NCBI RefSeq assembly: GCF_002218045.2
Contig: NZ_AP018685.1
Location: 1 to 64,000 of the forward strand
From: Vibrio rumoiensis
GTDB taxonomy: Bacteria; Pseudomonadota; Gammaproteobacteria; Enterobacterales; Vibrionaceae
DNA: 64,000 nt
Direction: 5' to 3'
The notes beneath the pieces were generated by a model. It ran no database searches, was not told the DNA's origin, and saw only the letters and a program-made list of their open reading frames with translations. Below are positions 1-8,512 of this stretch, piece after piece (positions within the stretch are counted from its first letter, which is position 1; the number at the start of each line of letters is the position of its first letter). A program made the translations under genes and the position numbers.

Positions 1-440
1 GATCAGACCTCAAGAGTTAAAATAAAACGATCACAGCAAAATGATCTTTAGAAATAAAAGGAGCGATATTCTACCTTTTTTAATCTTCAGTGAGAATCAA
101 TTTGTCGGATTAAATAAAGGATCTTAGAGCTTTAATATATATAAGATCTTTATATAGATCTTTTATTAGATCTACTATTAGGGAACCACGATCTTGTGGA
201 TAAGCGGAAAATGATCATAAAGATCATACCTTTTAGTGGGATCCTTTCTTGTGATCTACCGTTGATCTAATCCTGTATTAGCTGGGATCTAAATCGGTAC
301 TTATCCACAGTGGATATGATGATGATAGTTATCCAATGAATAACTTTGCTAAGATCACAGGATAAAGTGATGTTTATCCACAGTCCATTTGTTCAAAAAA
401 ACATCACATGGTTTACGTTGTTTGACGTTTTTACTTTTCA
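1..440. other. oriC: Chromosomal replication origin oriC (chromosome 1 type)
   Basis: No gene lies here. There are 15 GATC sites between 1 and 356, far above the chance rate of about one per 256 bp. Three perfect DnaA boxes are visible: TGTGGATAA at 195-203 and TTATCCACA at 301-309 and 374-382; a weaker box, TTATCCAAT, is at 329-337. An AT-rich stretch with three GATC-headed 12-mers lies at 145-180. The order (AT-rich repeats, forward box, then three reverse boxes towards mioC) matches R1, R2, R3 and R4 of E. coli oriC. mioC follows and reads towards the origin, as in E. coli. The left edge may continue outside the window. Confidence 0.93.
145..180 (+). repeat. Three tandem 12-mers, DNA unwinding element of oriC
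   Basis: Three contiguous 12-base units start at 145, 157 and 169: GATCTTTATATA, GATCTTTTATTA and GATCTACTATTA. They correspond to the GATC-headed 13-mers L, M and R of E. coli oriC, where the DnaA-ATP complex melts the duplex. The first strong DnaA box begins 15 bases after the last unit. Confidence 0.85.
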
Positions 441-489
441 TACACAGTTTTTACATCAATATGGTGGGAGCTTTGGAAAGGAAAAACAA

Positions 490-516
490 AAAAAGCAGAC
501 CCATGATCTGCTTTTT
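490..516 (-). terminator. Terminator of mioC
   Basis: A perfect 10-bp stem (AAAAAGCAGA at 490-499 with TCTGCTTTTT at 507-516) lies just after the mioC stop on the minus strand and is followed there by a T-rich run. It would stop mioC transcription before it enters oriC. Confidence 0.8.
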
Positions 517-539
517 AGTCGTTAGTATTATCACTTTTG

Positions 540-989
540 CTAGCTTTGGCTTGCGATAAAAGCCTCTAGATTCTCGGTTAGCCAAGCTTCTGCTGGGTCC
601 TCTGGAACCGGCGTTTCGATAACATCTATTTCCAAATGTGGGCAAAGTTCCTGGGTTCCGATGTCTAATAATGTTGCTCTAGCATCTCTTCCGGCGCCAC
701 AAAAGGTATCATAACTTGAGTCGCCAATTGCAATAACTGCAAACTGCACATCAGACATACGTGGCGGTGATGATTTAATCGTTTCAATAAAAGGCTGAAT
801 ATTATCTGGATAATCACCTGCACCATGAGTGGAGGTAATGATCAACCAAACCCCTGTTGCTTCAATATCGGCAAGATCCGGTTGGTTATGGATCTGAGTA
901 TCTAAACCTTGTGCGACGAGCAGATCATTTAAGTGATCGCCCACGTATTCCGCACCACCTAAGGTGCTACCTGTAATAATGTGGATCAT
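540..989 (-). CDS. mioC: MioC, flavodoxin-like FMN protein
   Basis: 149-residue flavodoxin-domain protein. The FMN phosphate-binding loop TGSTLGGAEY is at residues 7-16, and the segment ITSTHGAGDYP is the typical second flavin-binding loop. MioC is a short-chain flavodoxin next to oriC; in E. coli it is reported to support biotin synthase activity as an electron carrier. Length equals the family norm. The ATG at 989 has an AAAGGA Shine-Dalgarno sequence. It lies 13 bases after mnmE on the same strand, so the two are probably co-transcribed, and it reads towards oriC. Confidence 0.93.
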   Translation of the reverse strand: MIHIITGSTLGGAEYVGDHLNDLLVAQGLDTQIHNQPDLADIEATGVWLIITSTHGAGDYPDNIQPFIETIKSSPPRMSDVQFAVIAIGDSSYDTFCGAGRDARATLLDIGTQELCPHLEIDVIETPVPEDPAEAWLTENLEAFIASQS

Positions 990-1002
990 ATTATTCCTTT
1001 AA

Positions 1003-2364
1003 CTACTTACCAATACAGAATGAAGAGAAAATACGGCCTAATAAATCATCGGAGCTAAATTCACCGGTAATTTCACTTAAGTGCTGCTGAGTGATACGTA
1101 GCTCTTCTGCTAAAATTTCTCCGGCCATATAGCCTTCAAGTTGTTGCTGGCCAATGGTGAGGTGCTCTGATGCCTTATCGAGCGCTTCTAGATGACGGCG
1201 ACGAGCCATAAAGCGACCTTCACTGCCACCAGCAAAGCCCATACATTCTTTTAAGTGCTCACGCAGGGATTCTACTCCTTGTCCCGTTTTAGCGGATAGG
1301 CGTATTAAGGTTGGATTATTAACATGACAAATACCGAGTACTTCGCCGGTTTGATCGGCTTTGTTGCGAATGACGGTCATCCCAATGTTATCGGGTAAAC
1401 GTTCAACAAAATCAGGCCAAATTTCTTTGGGATCAGTGGCATTGGTGGTGGTGCCATCAACCATAAAGAGAACTCGATCGGCTTGCTCTATTTCTTCCCA
1501 AGCACGTTCAATACCTATTTTTTCTACTTCATCAGACGCTTCTCGTAACCCTGCGGTATCAATGATATGCAGTGGCATACCATCGATATGTATATGCTCT
1601 CGTAACACATCTCGTGTAGTTCCAGCTATATCGGTTACGATAGCGGAATCTTTACCTGAAAGCGCATTAAGTAGGCTAGATTTACCCGCATTAGGGCGGC
1701 CTGCAATCACCACTTTCATCCCTTCGCGAATCAGAGCACCTTGATTGGCTTCTTTACGAACGGAAGCTAAGTTATTAATAATGGCTTGCAAGTCACCACT
1801 GACTTTTCCATCGGCTAAGAAGTCGATTTCTTCTTCTGGAAAATCAATGGCTGCTTCTACGTAAATACGTAGGTGAATAAGGGATTCTACGAGGTGATTA
1901 ATACGTTGAGAAAATTCACCTTGTAAAGAATTGAGTGCGGATTTTGCGGCTTCTTCAGAGCTAGCATCGATTAAATCAGCAATTGCTTCGGCTTGAGTTA
2001 GATCGATCTTGTCATTTAGAAAGGCGCGTTCAGAAAATTCTCCGGGCCGAGCTGCTCTGATCCCGTCAATTTTTAGAATTCGTTTGATCAACATATCCAT
2101 GACGACAGGACCACCGTGACCTTGCAGCTCTAAAACATCTTCACCAGTAAAGGAATTGGGATTAGGGAAATAAAGTGCGATCCCTTGATCAAGCTGAGTA
2201 CCATTTTCATCTTTAAAAGGTAAGTATTCGGCATAACGAGGTTTTACTTCTCGGCCCAGTACTTCTAGGGCAACTTGAGTCGCCTTAGGGCCTGATACGC
2301 GGATAATACCAACGCCACCACGGCCGAGTGCGGTTGCTTGAGCGACAATTGTCTCTGTATTCAT
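1003..2364 (-). CDS. mnmE: MnmE (TrmE), tRNA modification GTPase
   Basis: With MnmG it installs the 5-carboxymethylaminomethyl group on wobble uridine 34 of certain tRNAs. The N-terminal tetrahydrofolate-binding region begins TIVAQAT. The inserted G domain has P-loop GRPNAGKSS near residues 222-230, DTAGLRE and NKAD. The protein ends in the conserved CIGK, whose Cys is essential in the family. The frame is open four codons further upstream (ATG at 2376), but the ATG at 2364 gives 453 residues, the usual length, and starts where homologues start. The mnmG partner would be expected across oriC, outside the window. Confidence 0.95.
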   Translation of the reverse strand: MNTETIVAQATALGRGGVGIIRVSGPKATQVALEVLGREVKPRYAEYLPFKDENGTQLDQGIALYFPNPNSFTGEDVLELQGHGGPVVMDMLIKRILKIDGIRAARPGEFSERAFLNDKIDLTQAEAIADLIDASSEEAAKSALNSLQGEFSQRINHLVESLIHLRIYVEAAIDFPEEEIDFLADGKVSGDLQAIINNLASVRKEANQGALIREGMKVVIAGRPNAGKSSLLNALSGKDSAIVTDIAGTTRDVLREHIHIDGMPLHIIDTAGLREASDEVEKIGIERAWEEIEQADRVLFMVDGTTTNATDPKEIWPDFVERLPDNIGMTVIRNKADQTGEVLGICHVNNPTLIRLSAKTGQGVESLREHLKECMGFAGGSEGRFMARRRHLEALDKASEHLTIGQQQLEGYMAGEILAEELRITQQHLSEITGEFSSDDLLGRIFSSFCIGK

Positions 2365-2465
2365 GATTCCAACCATTTAAAAGGTGAAGTTTTTTCAATT
2401 GTAATTCGCCTTATTAATTTATAAAGCGATAAATGAGATAAAGCGTAAATCGAGATTAACCAAAA

Positions 2466-2493
2466 GGCAAAAGGCGACCAATGCGGTCGCCTT
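2466..2493 (-). terminator. Hairpin terminator after yidC
   Basis: A 9-bp GC-rich stem, AAGGCGACC (2471-2479) with GGTCGCCTT (2485-2493), lies 24 bases after the yidC stop on the minus strand. Only a short T run follows, so some readthrough into mnmE is possible. Confidence 0.65.
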
Positions 2494-2517
2494 ATTGATT
2501 ATGTTGCCAATCTAAGA

Positions 2518-4161
2518 TTATTTCTTAGAGTGCAAACCTTTCTTCTCTAACGCTCGGTAAATCAAGGTTTGTTGTACCAAGGTTACGATGTTTGACATTA
2601 GGTAGTAAAGAACCAAACCTGATGGGAACCACAAGAAGAAGAAGATGAAGATGACAGGCATAAACATCATCATTTTCTGCTGCATTGGATCCGTTACCGT
2701 TGTTGGGCTCATCTTCTGGATGATCAACATCGAGATACCCATCAATACAGGCAAGATGTAGTAAGGGTCTTGCGCTGATAAATCATGGATCCAACCGAAG
2801 AATGGTGCATGACGTAACTCAACCGACTCCATTAATGCCCAGTAAAGTGCAATGAAGATTGGCATTTGCAGAAGAATAGGGAAACAGCCACCTAATGGGT
2901 TCACTTTTTCTTCTTTATACATTGCCATCATTTCTTGGCTAACACGTTGGCGGTCATCACCTAGGCGCTCTTTCATTGCCGCAATTTTAGGTTGCAGCAT
3001 GCGCATTTTCGCCATTGAGGTGTACTGAGCTTTAGTCAGTGGGTACATCGCACCACGAACAATGAAAGTCAGTAGGATGATCGCGATACCCCAGTTAGAC
3101 ACGAAGCTTTGGATAAATGACAATAAAGTATGTAGTGGTTTAGCAATAAACCATAACCAACCGTAGTCGACAACCAAATCAAGGTGTGGAGCAGTTGCTT
3201 CCATCGCATCTTGAAGTTTTGGACCAGCCCAAAGTGTTGATTTAATTTGGCCTGTTTGGTTGTTTGCAATCACTTGGTTTGGTGTGCGAACACCAATATC
3301 GGCAATGTTACCAATAACACGAGAATAAATCGTTGTGCCAGGTTGATCACGAGGAATCCAAGCCGAAGTAAAGTAGTGCTGTAGCATCGCTACCCAGCCC
3401 TGACCATCTTCCAGTTTGATGTTAAGATTTTTATCTTTCATCTCATCAAACTTGTATTTTTTGTAGTGAGTATCGGACGTTGAGAATGCACCGCCAGTAT
3501 AAACCGGCATACCAATATGACCGCTACCTTCAACCATAGTTTGACGTAGGTGCGCGTACATACCTAAAGTCGCATCTTGGCCTGAGTGGTTATTAATGTC
3601 ATAAACCACATCAATCGCATAGCTGCCACGTTTAATGATGAAGGTTTTGGTGTAATCAATACCATTGGCGCTGTAAGTCAGAGGAATACGTAATTCATCT
3701 TGGCCTTCGGCTAATTGGTAAGATTGTGCGCTTGATTTATATTGGGGACGTTGAGCTGAGCTAACGTCAATTCCTTGTGGACCCACTAAGCCACTTTGAG
3801 CGATATATTCATGCTCAGGTGTATTTTGTAGAAGAACAAAAGAATCTTTAGAATCTAGTGTTGCGTTGTATTTGTTCAGCTTGGCTGAAACCACATCACC
3901 ACCGACAGGATTAATCGCTAGAGTCAGTACATCAGATTTTACGTCGATGTTGAAAGCGGCCGGTAGAGTTTTTGCTTGCTGAGGAGCTAACGGATCAGCT
4001 GACGCTTCAGCAGGGTCATGCGGTAGGCTACTGTCGGTATTCGTTTGAGTCTGCTGCACGCTAGTTTGAGCCGGTTGAGCATCTTTATTATTCCATTGTT
4101 GGAACAACAAAAAGCTGACTAGAGCAAAAGCGATTAACAGGATATTACGTTGAGAATCCAT
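2518..4161 (-). CDS. yidC: YidC membrane protein insertase
   Basis: 547 residues, full length for a proteobacterial YidC (Oxa1 family). It inserts and folds inner-membrane proteins, alone or with SecYEG. An N-terminal membrane segment (about residues 5-21) follows MDSQRNILL. A large periplasmic domain (about 55-330) comes next, then the conserved five-helix core starting near 345 with NWGIAIILLTFIVRG; the basic cytoplasmic loop contains AKMRMLQPKI. The C-terminus is basic (EKKGLHSKK). It is the third gene after rnpA and yidD in the classic rpmH-rnpA-yidD-yidC order; yidD ends two bases before it. Confidence 0.97.
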   Translation of the reverse strand: MDSQRNILLIAFALVSFLLFQQWNNKDAQPAQTSVQQTQTNTDSSLPHDPAEASADPLAPQQAKTLPAAFNIDVKSDVLTLAINPVGGDVVSAKLNKYNATLDSKDSFVLLQNTPEHEYIAQSGLVGPQGIDVSSAQRPQYKSSAQSYQLAEGQDELRIPLTYSANGIDYTKTFIIKRGSYAIDVVYDINNHSGQDATLGMYAHLRQTMVEGSGHIGMPVYTGGAFSTSDTHYKKYKFDEMKDKNLNIKLEDGQGWVAMLQHYFTSAWIPRDQPGTTIYSRVIGNIADIGVRTPNQVIANNQTGQIKSTLWAGPKLQDAMEATAPHLDLVVDYGWLWFIAKPLHTLLSFIQSFVSNWGIAIILLTFIVRGAMYPLTKAQYTSMAKMRMLQPKIAAMKERLGDDRQRVSQEMMAMYKEEKVNPLGGCFPILLQMPIFIALYWALMESVELRHAPFFGWIHDLSAQDPYYILPVLMGISMLIIQKMSPTTVTDPMQQKMMMFMPVIFIFFFLWFPSGLVLYYLMSNIVTLVQQTLIYRALEKKGLHSKK

Positions 4162-4163
4162 TG

Positions 4164-4421
4164 TTATTTATCTCTGTCGTGTTTTTGATTTGGTGGGACA
4201 GGGTCATATCCCCCAGCATTTAAAGGATGGCATTTTAATAGACGTTTGCCAGATAACCAACACCCTTTTACAAAACCGTGCGCACTGATTGCTTCTACAG
4301 CATAAGTAGAACACGTTGGAGTAAAGCGACATCGAGGACCAAGCAAAGGACTAATGATTCCTTTATATAGGTAAATTAACCTAATTGCTAACCACGATAA
4401 GGGCGAGATAGGCGATGCCAT
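4164..4421 (-). CDS. yidD: YidD, membrane protein insertion efficiency factor
   Basis: 85 residues with the DUF37/YidD signature: an amphipathic N-terminal helix (LIRLIYLYKGIISP is close to what is seen), then GPRCRFTPTCSTYA and the end motif HPLNAGGYDPVP. The cysteines in CRFTPTC and KCHP are conserved in the family. YidD is a peripheral inner-membrane factor that aids YidC-dependent insertion. It overlaps the 3' end of rnpA by 34 bases and lies two bases from yidC, indicating translational coupling. Confidence 0.93.
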   Translation of the reverse strand: MASPISPLSWLAIRLIYLYKGIISPLLGPRCRFTPTCSTYAVEAISAHGFVKGCWLSGKRLLKCHPLNAGGYDPVPPNQKHDRDK

Positions 4422-4744
4422 AACTTCTCAAATATTTTAAAAACTTCTTCGTTACTCAAATCTTGAGCACTCTTTTTCGCAATTACGACAAAATCTTTAT
4501 TTGGCAATTGGGTTTGTTTTAGGCGAAAGCTTTCACGGGCTAAACGTTTAAAACGATTACGACCAACCGCGGTTTTGATTTGTTTTTTCGGAACAGCTAA
4601 TCCAAGTCTTGGATGGGAGAGTGTATTATTGCGAGCGATAATAGTGAAATGAGGGGAGCCTGCTCGATGAGCTTGCTGAAAGACGTTTTGATAATGCTCG
4701 GGAGTTAACAAACGTAACTCCCGAGTAAAAGTAGACTTAGTCAA
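4388..4744 (-). CDS. rnpA: RnpA, protein subunit of RNase P
   Basis: 118 residues. It assists the RnpB ribozyme in removing tRNA 5' leaders. The family signature is visible as AVGRNRFKRLARESFR (about residues 61-76). The start is TTG at 4744; other gammaproteobacteria also often use a non-AUG codon here. No good Shine-Dalgarno sequence is visible. The TTG and the rpmH stop codon 14 bases upstream both lie inside a perfect 11-bp inverted repeat (4742-4765), suggesting that rnpA translation depends on ribosomes that have just finished rpmH. Confidence 0.94.
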   Translation of the reverse strand: MTKSTFTRELRLLTPEHYQNVFQQAHRAGSPHFTIIARNNTLSHPRLGLAVPKKQIKTAVGRNRFKRLARESFRLKQTQLPNKDFVVIAKKSAQDLSNEEVFKIFEKLWHRLSRPYRG

Positions 4745-4765
4745 AATAATTCAAGAATTATTTTG
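4742..4765 (-). promoter_or_regulatory. rpmH-rnpA intercistronic hairpin covering the rnpA start
   Basis: On the minus strand CAAAATAATTC and GAATTATTTTG form a perfect 11-bp stem with a two-base centre. The left arm contains the rpmH stop (TAA at 4758-4760) and the right arm contains the rnpA TTG start (4742-4744). The structure is plain in the sequence; a role in setting the L34 to RnpA ratio is inference. Confidence 0.6.
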
Positions 4766-4892
4766 AAAGGCGCTTACGGCCTTTTGCACGACGTGCATTA
4801 ATTGTCTTACGACCATTCTTAGTTGCCATACGAGCACGGAAGCCGTGAGTACGTTTGCGCTTAAGAACAGTAGGTTGAAAAGTGCGTTTCAT
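4758..4892 (-). CDS. rpmH: Ribosomal protein bL34
   Basis: A 44-residue basic protein starting MKRTFQPTVLKRKRTHGF and ending GRKRLSK, an unmistakable bL34 of the large ribosomal subunit. The ATG at 4892 is preceded on the minus strand by GTAAAGGTAATTACC, giving an AAGGT Shine-Dalgarno match. It opens the rpmH-rnpA-yidD-yidC gene set. Expression probably starts at the TTGCAC/TATAAT promoter at 5081-5108. Confidence 0.97.
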   Translation of the reverse strand: MKRTFQPTVLKRKRTHGFRARMATKNGRKTINARRAKGRKRLSK

Positions 4893-5080
4893 GGTAATTA
4901 CCTTTACTGATCAGTAGTTTATAGGTTCTTGTTAAACCCGGTGTAAGATGTTTTATCCGACACCTCTCAACAAAGAGGCGGAATTGTAATCATTGACTGG
5001 CTAAGAGTCAATGCTACAGGGCTTAATAAACGCGGAATTCGCATAATAAAAAGCCAGTTGGCCTAAAAATCTGTGTGCGG

Positions 5081-5108
5081 ATTATACGGGTTCCTAAGTC
5101 AAGTGCAA
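5081..5108 (-). promoter_or_regulatory. rpmH promoter
   Basis: On the minus strand TTGCAC (5108-5103) is followed after 16 bases by a perfect TATAAT (5086-5081), giving a start near 5074 and a leader of about 180 bases. The leader contains two small hairpins, an 8-bp stem at 4991-5013 and a 5-bp stem at 4963-4978. The promoter abuts the end of the preceding ABC-transporter gene. Confidence 0.7.
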
Positions 5109-5113
5109 GGATC

Positions 5114-5851
5114 CTATTGGATCCCAACTTGATTTAAAAACTTAATAAGTTGTGGATTAGTCGGATCTTTAAATATTTGATCCGGCGTGCCTTGTTCAAC
5201 AATCTTGCCATCCGCCATATAGATCACTCGATCGGCGACCTCTCGAGCAAATTGCATTTCATGCGTAACCACCAGCATGGTTTGGTGTTGTTTGGCCAGT
5301 TTCTTCATTAAAGACAGTACTTCGCCGACCCATTCGGGATCAAGAGCGGAAGTGGGTTCATCAAATAACAATAACTCGGGATCAAACGCCATCGCTCGGC
5401 CAATCCCAACGCGTTGTTGCTGGCCGCCTGATAAAGATGTTGGGTAGCTGTCTCCTTTATCTCCTAAGCCGATGTCGTCTAAAATTTTCTGTGCATGGGC
5501 TAGGGCATCAGCTTTCTTCCAGCCTCTCACTGTAATTAACCCTTCCGCGATATTCTGCCGAGCCGTTAAATGGGCGAATAACGCATAATTTTGAAAGACA
5601 AAGCCAGTTTTGCGGCGTAATGCCAGCATGTCGGCTTTGCTGTAGTTTTCAGTATCAACTTTCGTGTTTTCTATTTCGATCACCCCTTGTTCTGGGCTTT
5701 CTAAAAAGTTCACACAACGTAGTAAGGTTGATTTACCGGTACCGCTTGAACCAATAATGACGATGATTTCGCCTTTTTTTATCTCAATATCAACGCCACG
5801 CAAAACTTCAGTATTACCGAAGGATTTATGTAAATTGGAAATTCGAATCAT
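5114..5851 (-). CDS. Polar amino-acid ABC importer, ATPase subunit (cystine/glutamine type)
   Basis: 245 residues, the normal size for a GlnQ/TcyN-type ATPase. Walker A GSSGTGKST is at about residues 34-42, the Q-loop is FVFQNYALF, the signature is LSGGQQQR, Walker B is LLLFDEPTSALD, and the switch His is in VVTHEMQFA. It would energise import of an amino acid across the inner membrane. Its ATG overlaps the permease stop (ATGA, 5848-5851), so the two are translationally coupled. The closest recognisable relatives are cystine-type importers, but substrate cannot be settled from sequence. Confidence 0.88.
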   Translation of the reverse strand: MIRISNLHKSFGNTEVLRGVDIEIKKGEIIVIIGSSGTGKSTLLRCVNFLESPEQGVIEIENTKVDTENYSKADMLALRRKTGFVFQNYALFAHLTARQNIAEGLITVRGWKKADALAHAQKILDDIGLGDKGDSYPTSLSGGQQQRVGIGRAMAFDPELLLFDEPTSALDPEWVGEVLSLMKKLAKQHQTMLVVTHEMQFAREVADRVIYMADGKIVEQGTPDQIFKDPTNPQLIKFLNQVGIQ

Positions 5852-6519
5852 CGTTGGTAAGCCTTATTGAGCTTGGTTTCAGCCCAGTTTTGTACTTGAG
5901 TTAATACTAAAACAACGCCCCAATAAATGAGCGCTACCGCTAAGAATGCTTCAAAGAAACGGAAGCTTGAAGAGGCTTCCATTTGAGCTTTGGCCATGAT
6001 TTCCGTCACACCTAAAGTAAATGCTAATGACGTTGATTTGATCATATCGATGAAATAATTCATTAATGACGGCAATGCGACTCGAGCGGCTTGCGGCAAA
6101 ATGATTCGGCGCATTGATTGCAAACGTGTCATACCAATTGAAATACTGGCCTCCATCTGGCTGCGATCAATACCAATAATGGCGGCGCGAATACTTTCTG
6201 CCATATAAGACGCAAAGTGTAATGTTAAGCCAATCACCGCGGCACTAAAGGCGTCAATACCCACCATAATAGGGAAGAGTTGTGGTAAGCCGTAATACAG
6301 CAAAAATAGTTGCACTAATAGCGGGGTGCCACGGAAAAAGCTGATATAGAGCTGACTCAATTGGTTTAATACGGGTACCTTAAACACACGAATATTGGCA
6401 ATGATAACCGCCAATATTAGAGCAAAGACCACGCCCCATAATGCCATTTCTAATGTTGTGCCTAAATACCGAAATAGGATCGGTAGCAGTTCTAGCATGT
6501 AATGGAAATCAAAATTCAT
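5848..6519 (-). CDS. Polar amino-acid ABC importer, permease subunit
   Basis: 223 residues with several hydrophobic segments; HisM/GlnP-type permease. FFRGTPLLVQLFLLYYGLP is the typical start of the conserved region, and the EAA loop that docks the ATPase reads EASISIGMTRLQSMRRIILP. It overlaps the ATPase gene by four bases. It resembles cystine permeases of the TcyL type. Only one permease gene is present, so a homodimeric channel is expected. Confidence 0.87.
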   Translation of the reverse strand: MNFDFHYMLELLPILFRYLGTTLEMALWGVVFALILAVIIANIRVFKVPVLNQLSQLYISFFRGTPLLVQLFLLYYGLPQLFPIMVGIDAFSAAVIGLTLHFASYMAESIRAAIIGIDRSQMEASISIGMTRLQSMRRIILPQAARVALPSLMNYFIDMIKSTSLAFTLGVTEIMAKAQMEASSSFRFFEAFLAVALIYWGVVLVLTQVQNWAETKLNKAYQR

Positions 6520-6536
6520 GACTAAGATGACTGTCC

Positions 6537-8267
6537 TTATATTGAAGCAAATTGCCAGCTAACTTGGCCTTTTGAGCCTTGTGCATGCAAACGATATTGG
6601 TGATAGTGAGCGACTTTACTTCGGTGTGCAATACTCACTAAGGTTGTTTCTGGTAAGCGATTAGCCAGAAGTTGGTACATTTGGCTTTCGGTTTCTTCAT
6701 CTAATGATGAGGTCGCTTCATCTAAAAATAACCATGTTGGTTTTAGAATGAGCGCTCTGACCATTGCGACACGTTGCTGCTCACCGGGTGACATCGTATG
6801 TGACCACTGTTCAGTGTTATCTAACTTTTGACTAAAATGGTCGAGTTGGCAATCACACAATAATTGTCGAATATCTTGATCACTGATATTGATATCCACA
6901 TTAGGGTAGCACAACACCTCACGCAGCGTGCCTGACGGTAAATAAGGCTTTTGTGGCAAGAATAAGCTGTGTTGTGCCAACTCTATTTTTCCCTCAGAAA
7001 ACGGCCAAATTCCCGCAATGGTTTTCATTAACGTACTTTTACCAATTCCAGATTGTCCTGAGATTAAAGTATGTTGACCGGGCTGTAAGGTAAGTTCATT
7101 CAAATCACTAAGTATTGTGCCGTTTGGCAATTTAACCGTACATTGATGAATGGCTAAGTAATCTTGTTGATGGCGCGTCAATAAGAGTTTTGAGTTGGCT
7201 GCTTGCTGCTTAGTTTCGACCATGTCTTGATTATAGGTGGTCAATCGGTCAACGCTGGCCTTCCAGCTGGCAATGCTCGCGTAGGAGTCGACAAACCAAC
7301 TTACAGCCCCCATCACTTGAGAAAAGGCATTATTGATTTGCATTAAGCCGCCGAGCTTAATGGCACCAGAGAAAAAACTTGGCGCCGCAATGATAATTGG
7401 GAAAATTATCGCAATTTGGTTATAGCCACTATTAAAACCGACAATCTGCTTTTGTTTGCGCATGATTTGCCAAGTATTTTTCCACACATCAGTAAAGCGA
7501 AATTCCAGCAATTCACGTTCTTTTTCTTCACCATTATACAAAGCCACACCTTCCGCATTTTCACGTAGGCGTACCATCGAATAACGGAAGTTCGCTTCAA
7601 ATTTTTGCTGTATAAAGTTAAGACCAATAAGCGGTTTACCAATTTTATGCATAATAAAGCTACCGACAACTGCATACAGCAATGCCGCCCACACCATAAA
7701 GCCCGGAATATTGATCTGATGACCGGCGATATCGATATTGAGCGGTGAAGATAGCCCCCATAAAATGGTAATAAAAGAAGCGAGTGTGACGACTGAGTTA
7801 AGCAGTCCAAGGGATAAATTGAGAGTATCTCCGGTGAACTGGTCGATATCTTCGGCAATACGTTGATCTGGGTTATCGGTTTGATGATTGCCACGCTCTA
7901 ATTGAAAGTAAGAGCGATCACTGAGCCATTCAGTAAAATAAGCATTGGTTAACCAACGACGCCAACGTAGTTGCAACATCATATTGAGATAAATTCGATA
8001 CACCGCAATAGCAATAAAAATCGCAGCGATGATCGAGAACTTTAAGATGAGATGAGTAAAAGCGTCTTTATCTAATTCTTGCAGCGCATTATAAAAATCA
8101 GAATTCCATTGATTTAAAATCACCGACATATATACCATGCCGAGGTTGAGTACCACGATAGCGACGAGTAAACCGCGTGCGATCCATTTTTCTTCTGACT
8201 GCCAATAAGGTTTAGAGAGTTGCCATACTTTGCCAAGAAAACTGGACGAGGTTAATCGAAGCGCCAT
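6537..8267 (-). CDS. YddA/SbmA-like ABC transporter, membrane and ATPase domains fused
   Basis: 576 residues. The N-terminal half is an ABC_membrane_2 (SbmA/BacA-like) domain with several membrane helices and the family motif DNPDQRIAEDI near residues 131-141. The C-terminal ATPase has Walker A SGQSGIGKST, a variant signature SPGEQQR, Walker B WLFLDEATSSLD and an AHRS switch. Relatives such as E. coli YddA have poorly defined substrates; SbmA/BacA relatives take up peptides. It sits in the same direction between the permease gene (17 bases away) and the binding-protein gene, interrupting an otherwise normal importer operon. Confidence 0.82.
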   Translation of the reverse strand: MALRLTSSSFLGKVWQLSKPYWQSEEKWIARGLLVAIVVLNLGMVYMSVILNQWNSDFYNALQELDKDAFTHLILKFSIIAAIFIAIAVYRIYLNMMLQLRWRRWLTNAYFTEWLSDRSYFQLERGNHQTDNPDQRIAEDIDQFTGDTLNLSLGLLNSVVTLASFITILWGLSSPLNIDIAGHQINIPGFMVWAALLYAVVGSFIMHKIGKPLIGLNFIQQKFEANFRYSMVRLRENAEGVALYNGEEKERELLEFRFTDVWKNTWQIMRKQKQIVGFNSGYNQIAIIFPIIIAAPSFFSGAIKLGGLMQINNAFSQVMGAVSWFVDSYASIASWKASVDRLTTYNQDMVETKQQAANSKLLLTRHQQDYLAIHQCTVKLPNGTILSDLNELTLQPGQHTLISGQSGIGKSTLMKTIAGIWPFSEGKIELAQHSLFLPQKPYLPSGTLREVLCYPNVDINISDQDIRQLLCDCQLDHFSQKLDNTEQWSHTMSPGEQQRVAMVRALILKPTWLFLDEATSSLDEETESQMYQLLANRLPETTLVSIAHRSKVAHYHQYRLHAQGSKGQVSWQFASI

Positions 8268-8464
8268 ATTAATTGGTTCCTTTAAGAAAATAAGAGTTAT
8301 ACATGATGGAAGATAGAGCCATTATTTATTCGCAGGTAATGATTTAATGACCGATAGATAACCTAAGAGTTCATGCATTAGTCTATTTATAGACTCAATA
8401 AGTGGGTATTTTGATACAAAAAGCGTGGCTTAGATAGAGGAAAATAGTGAAGCGCTACGGTTAA

Positions 8465-8496
8465 ACCGCTTGCAACGTGTGACTTGTTACAAGCGG
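8465..8496 (-). other. Hairpin after the binding-protein gene
   Basis: ACCGCTTG and CAAGCGGT form an 8-bp stem just beyond the stop of the binding-protein gene on the minus strand; extra pairing is possible inside. There is no clear U run, so it may be a leaky terminator or mRNA-stabilising stem that keeps binding-protein message abundant relative to the downstream transporter genes. Confidence 0.45.
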
Positions 8497-8512
8497 TGAG
8501 TGATGATTGGGG

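Noticed and set aside
451..645. 64-codon minus-strand frame beside oriC
   Set aside because: It overlaps mioC in another frame and runs through the mioC terminator.
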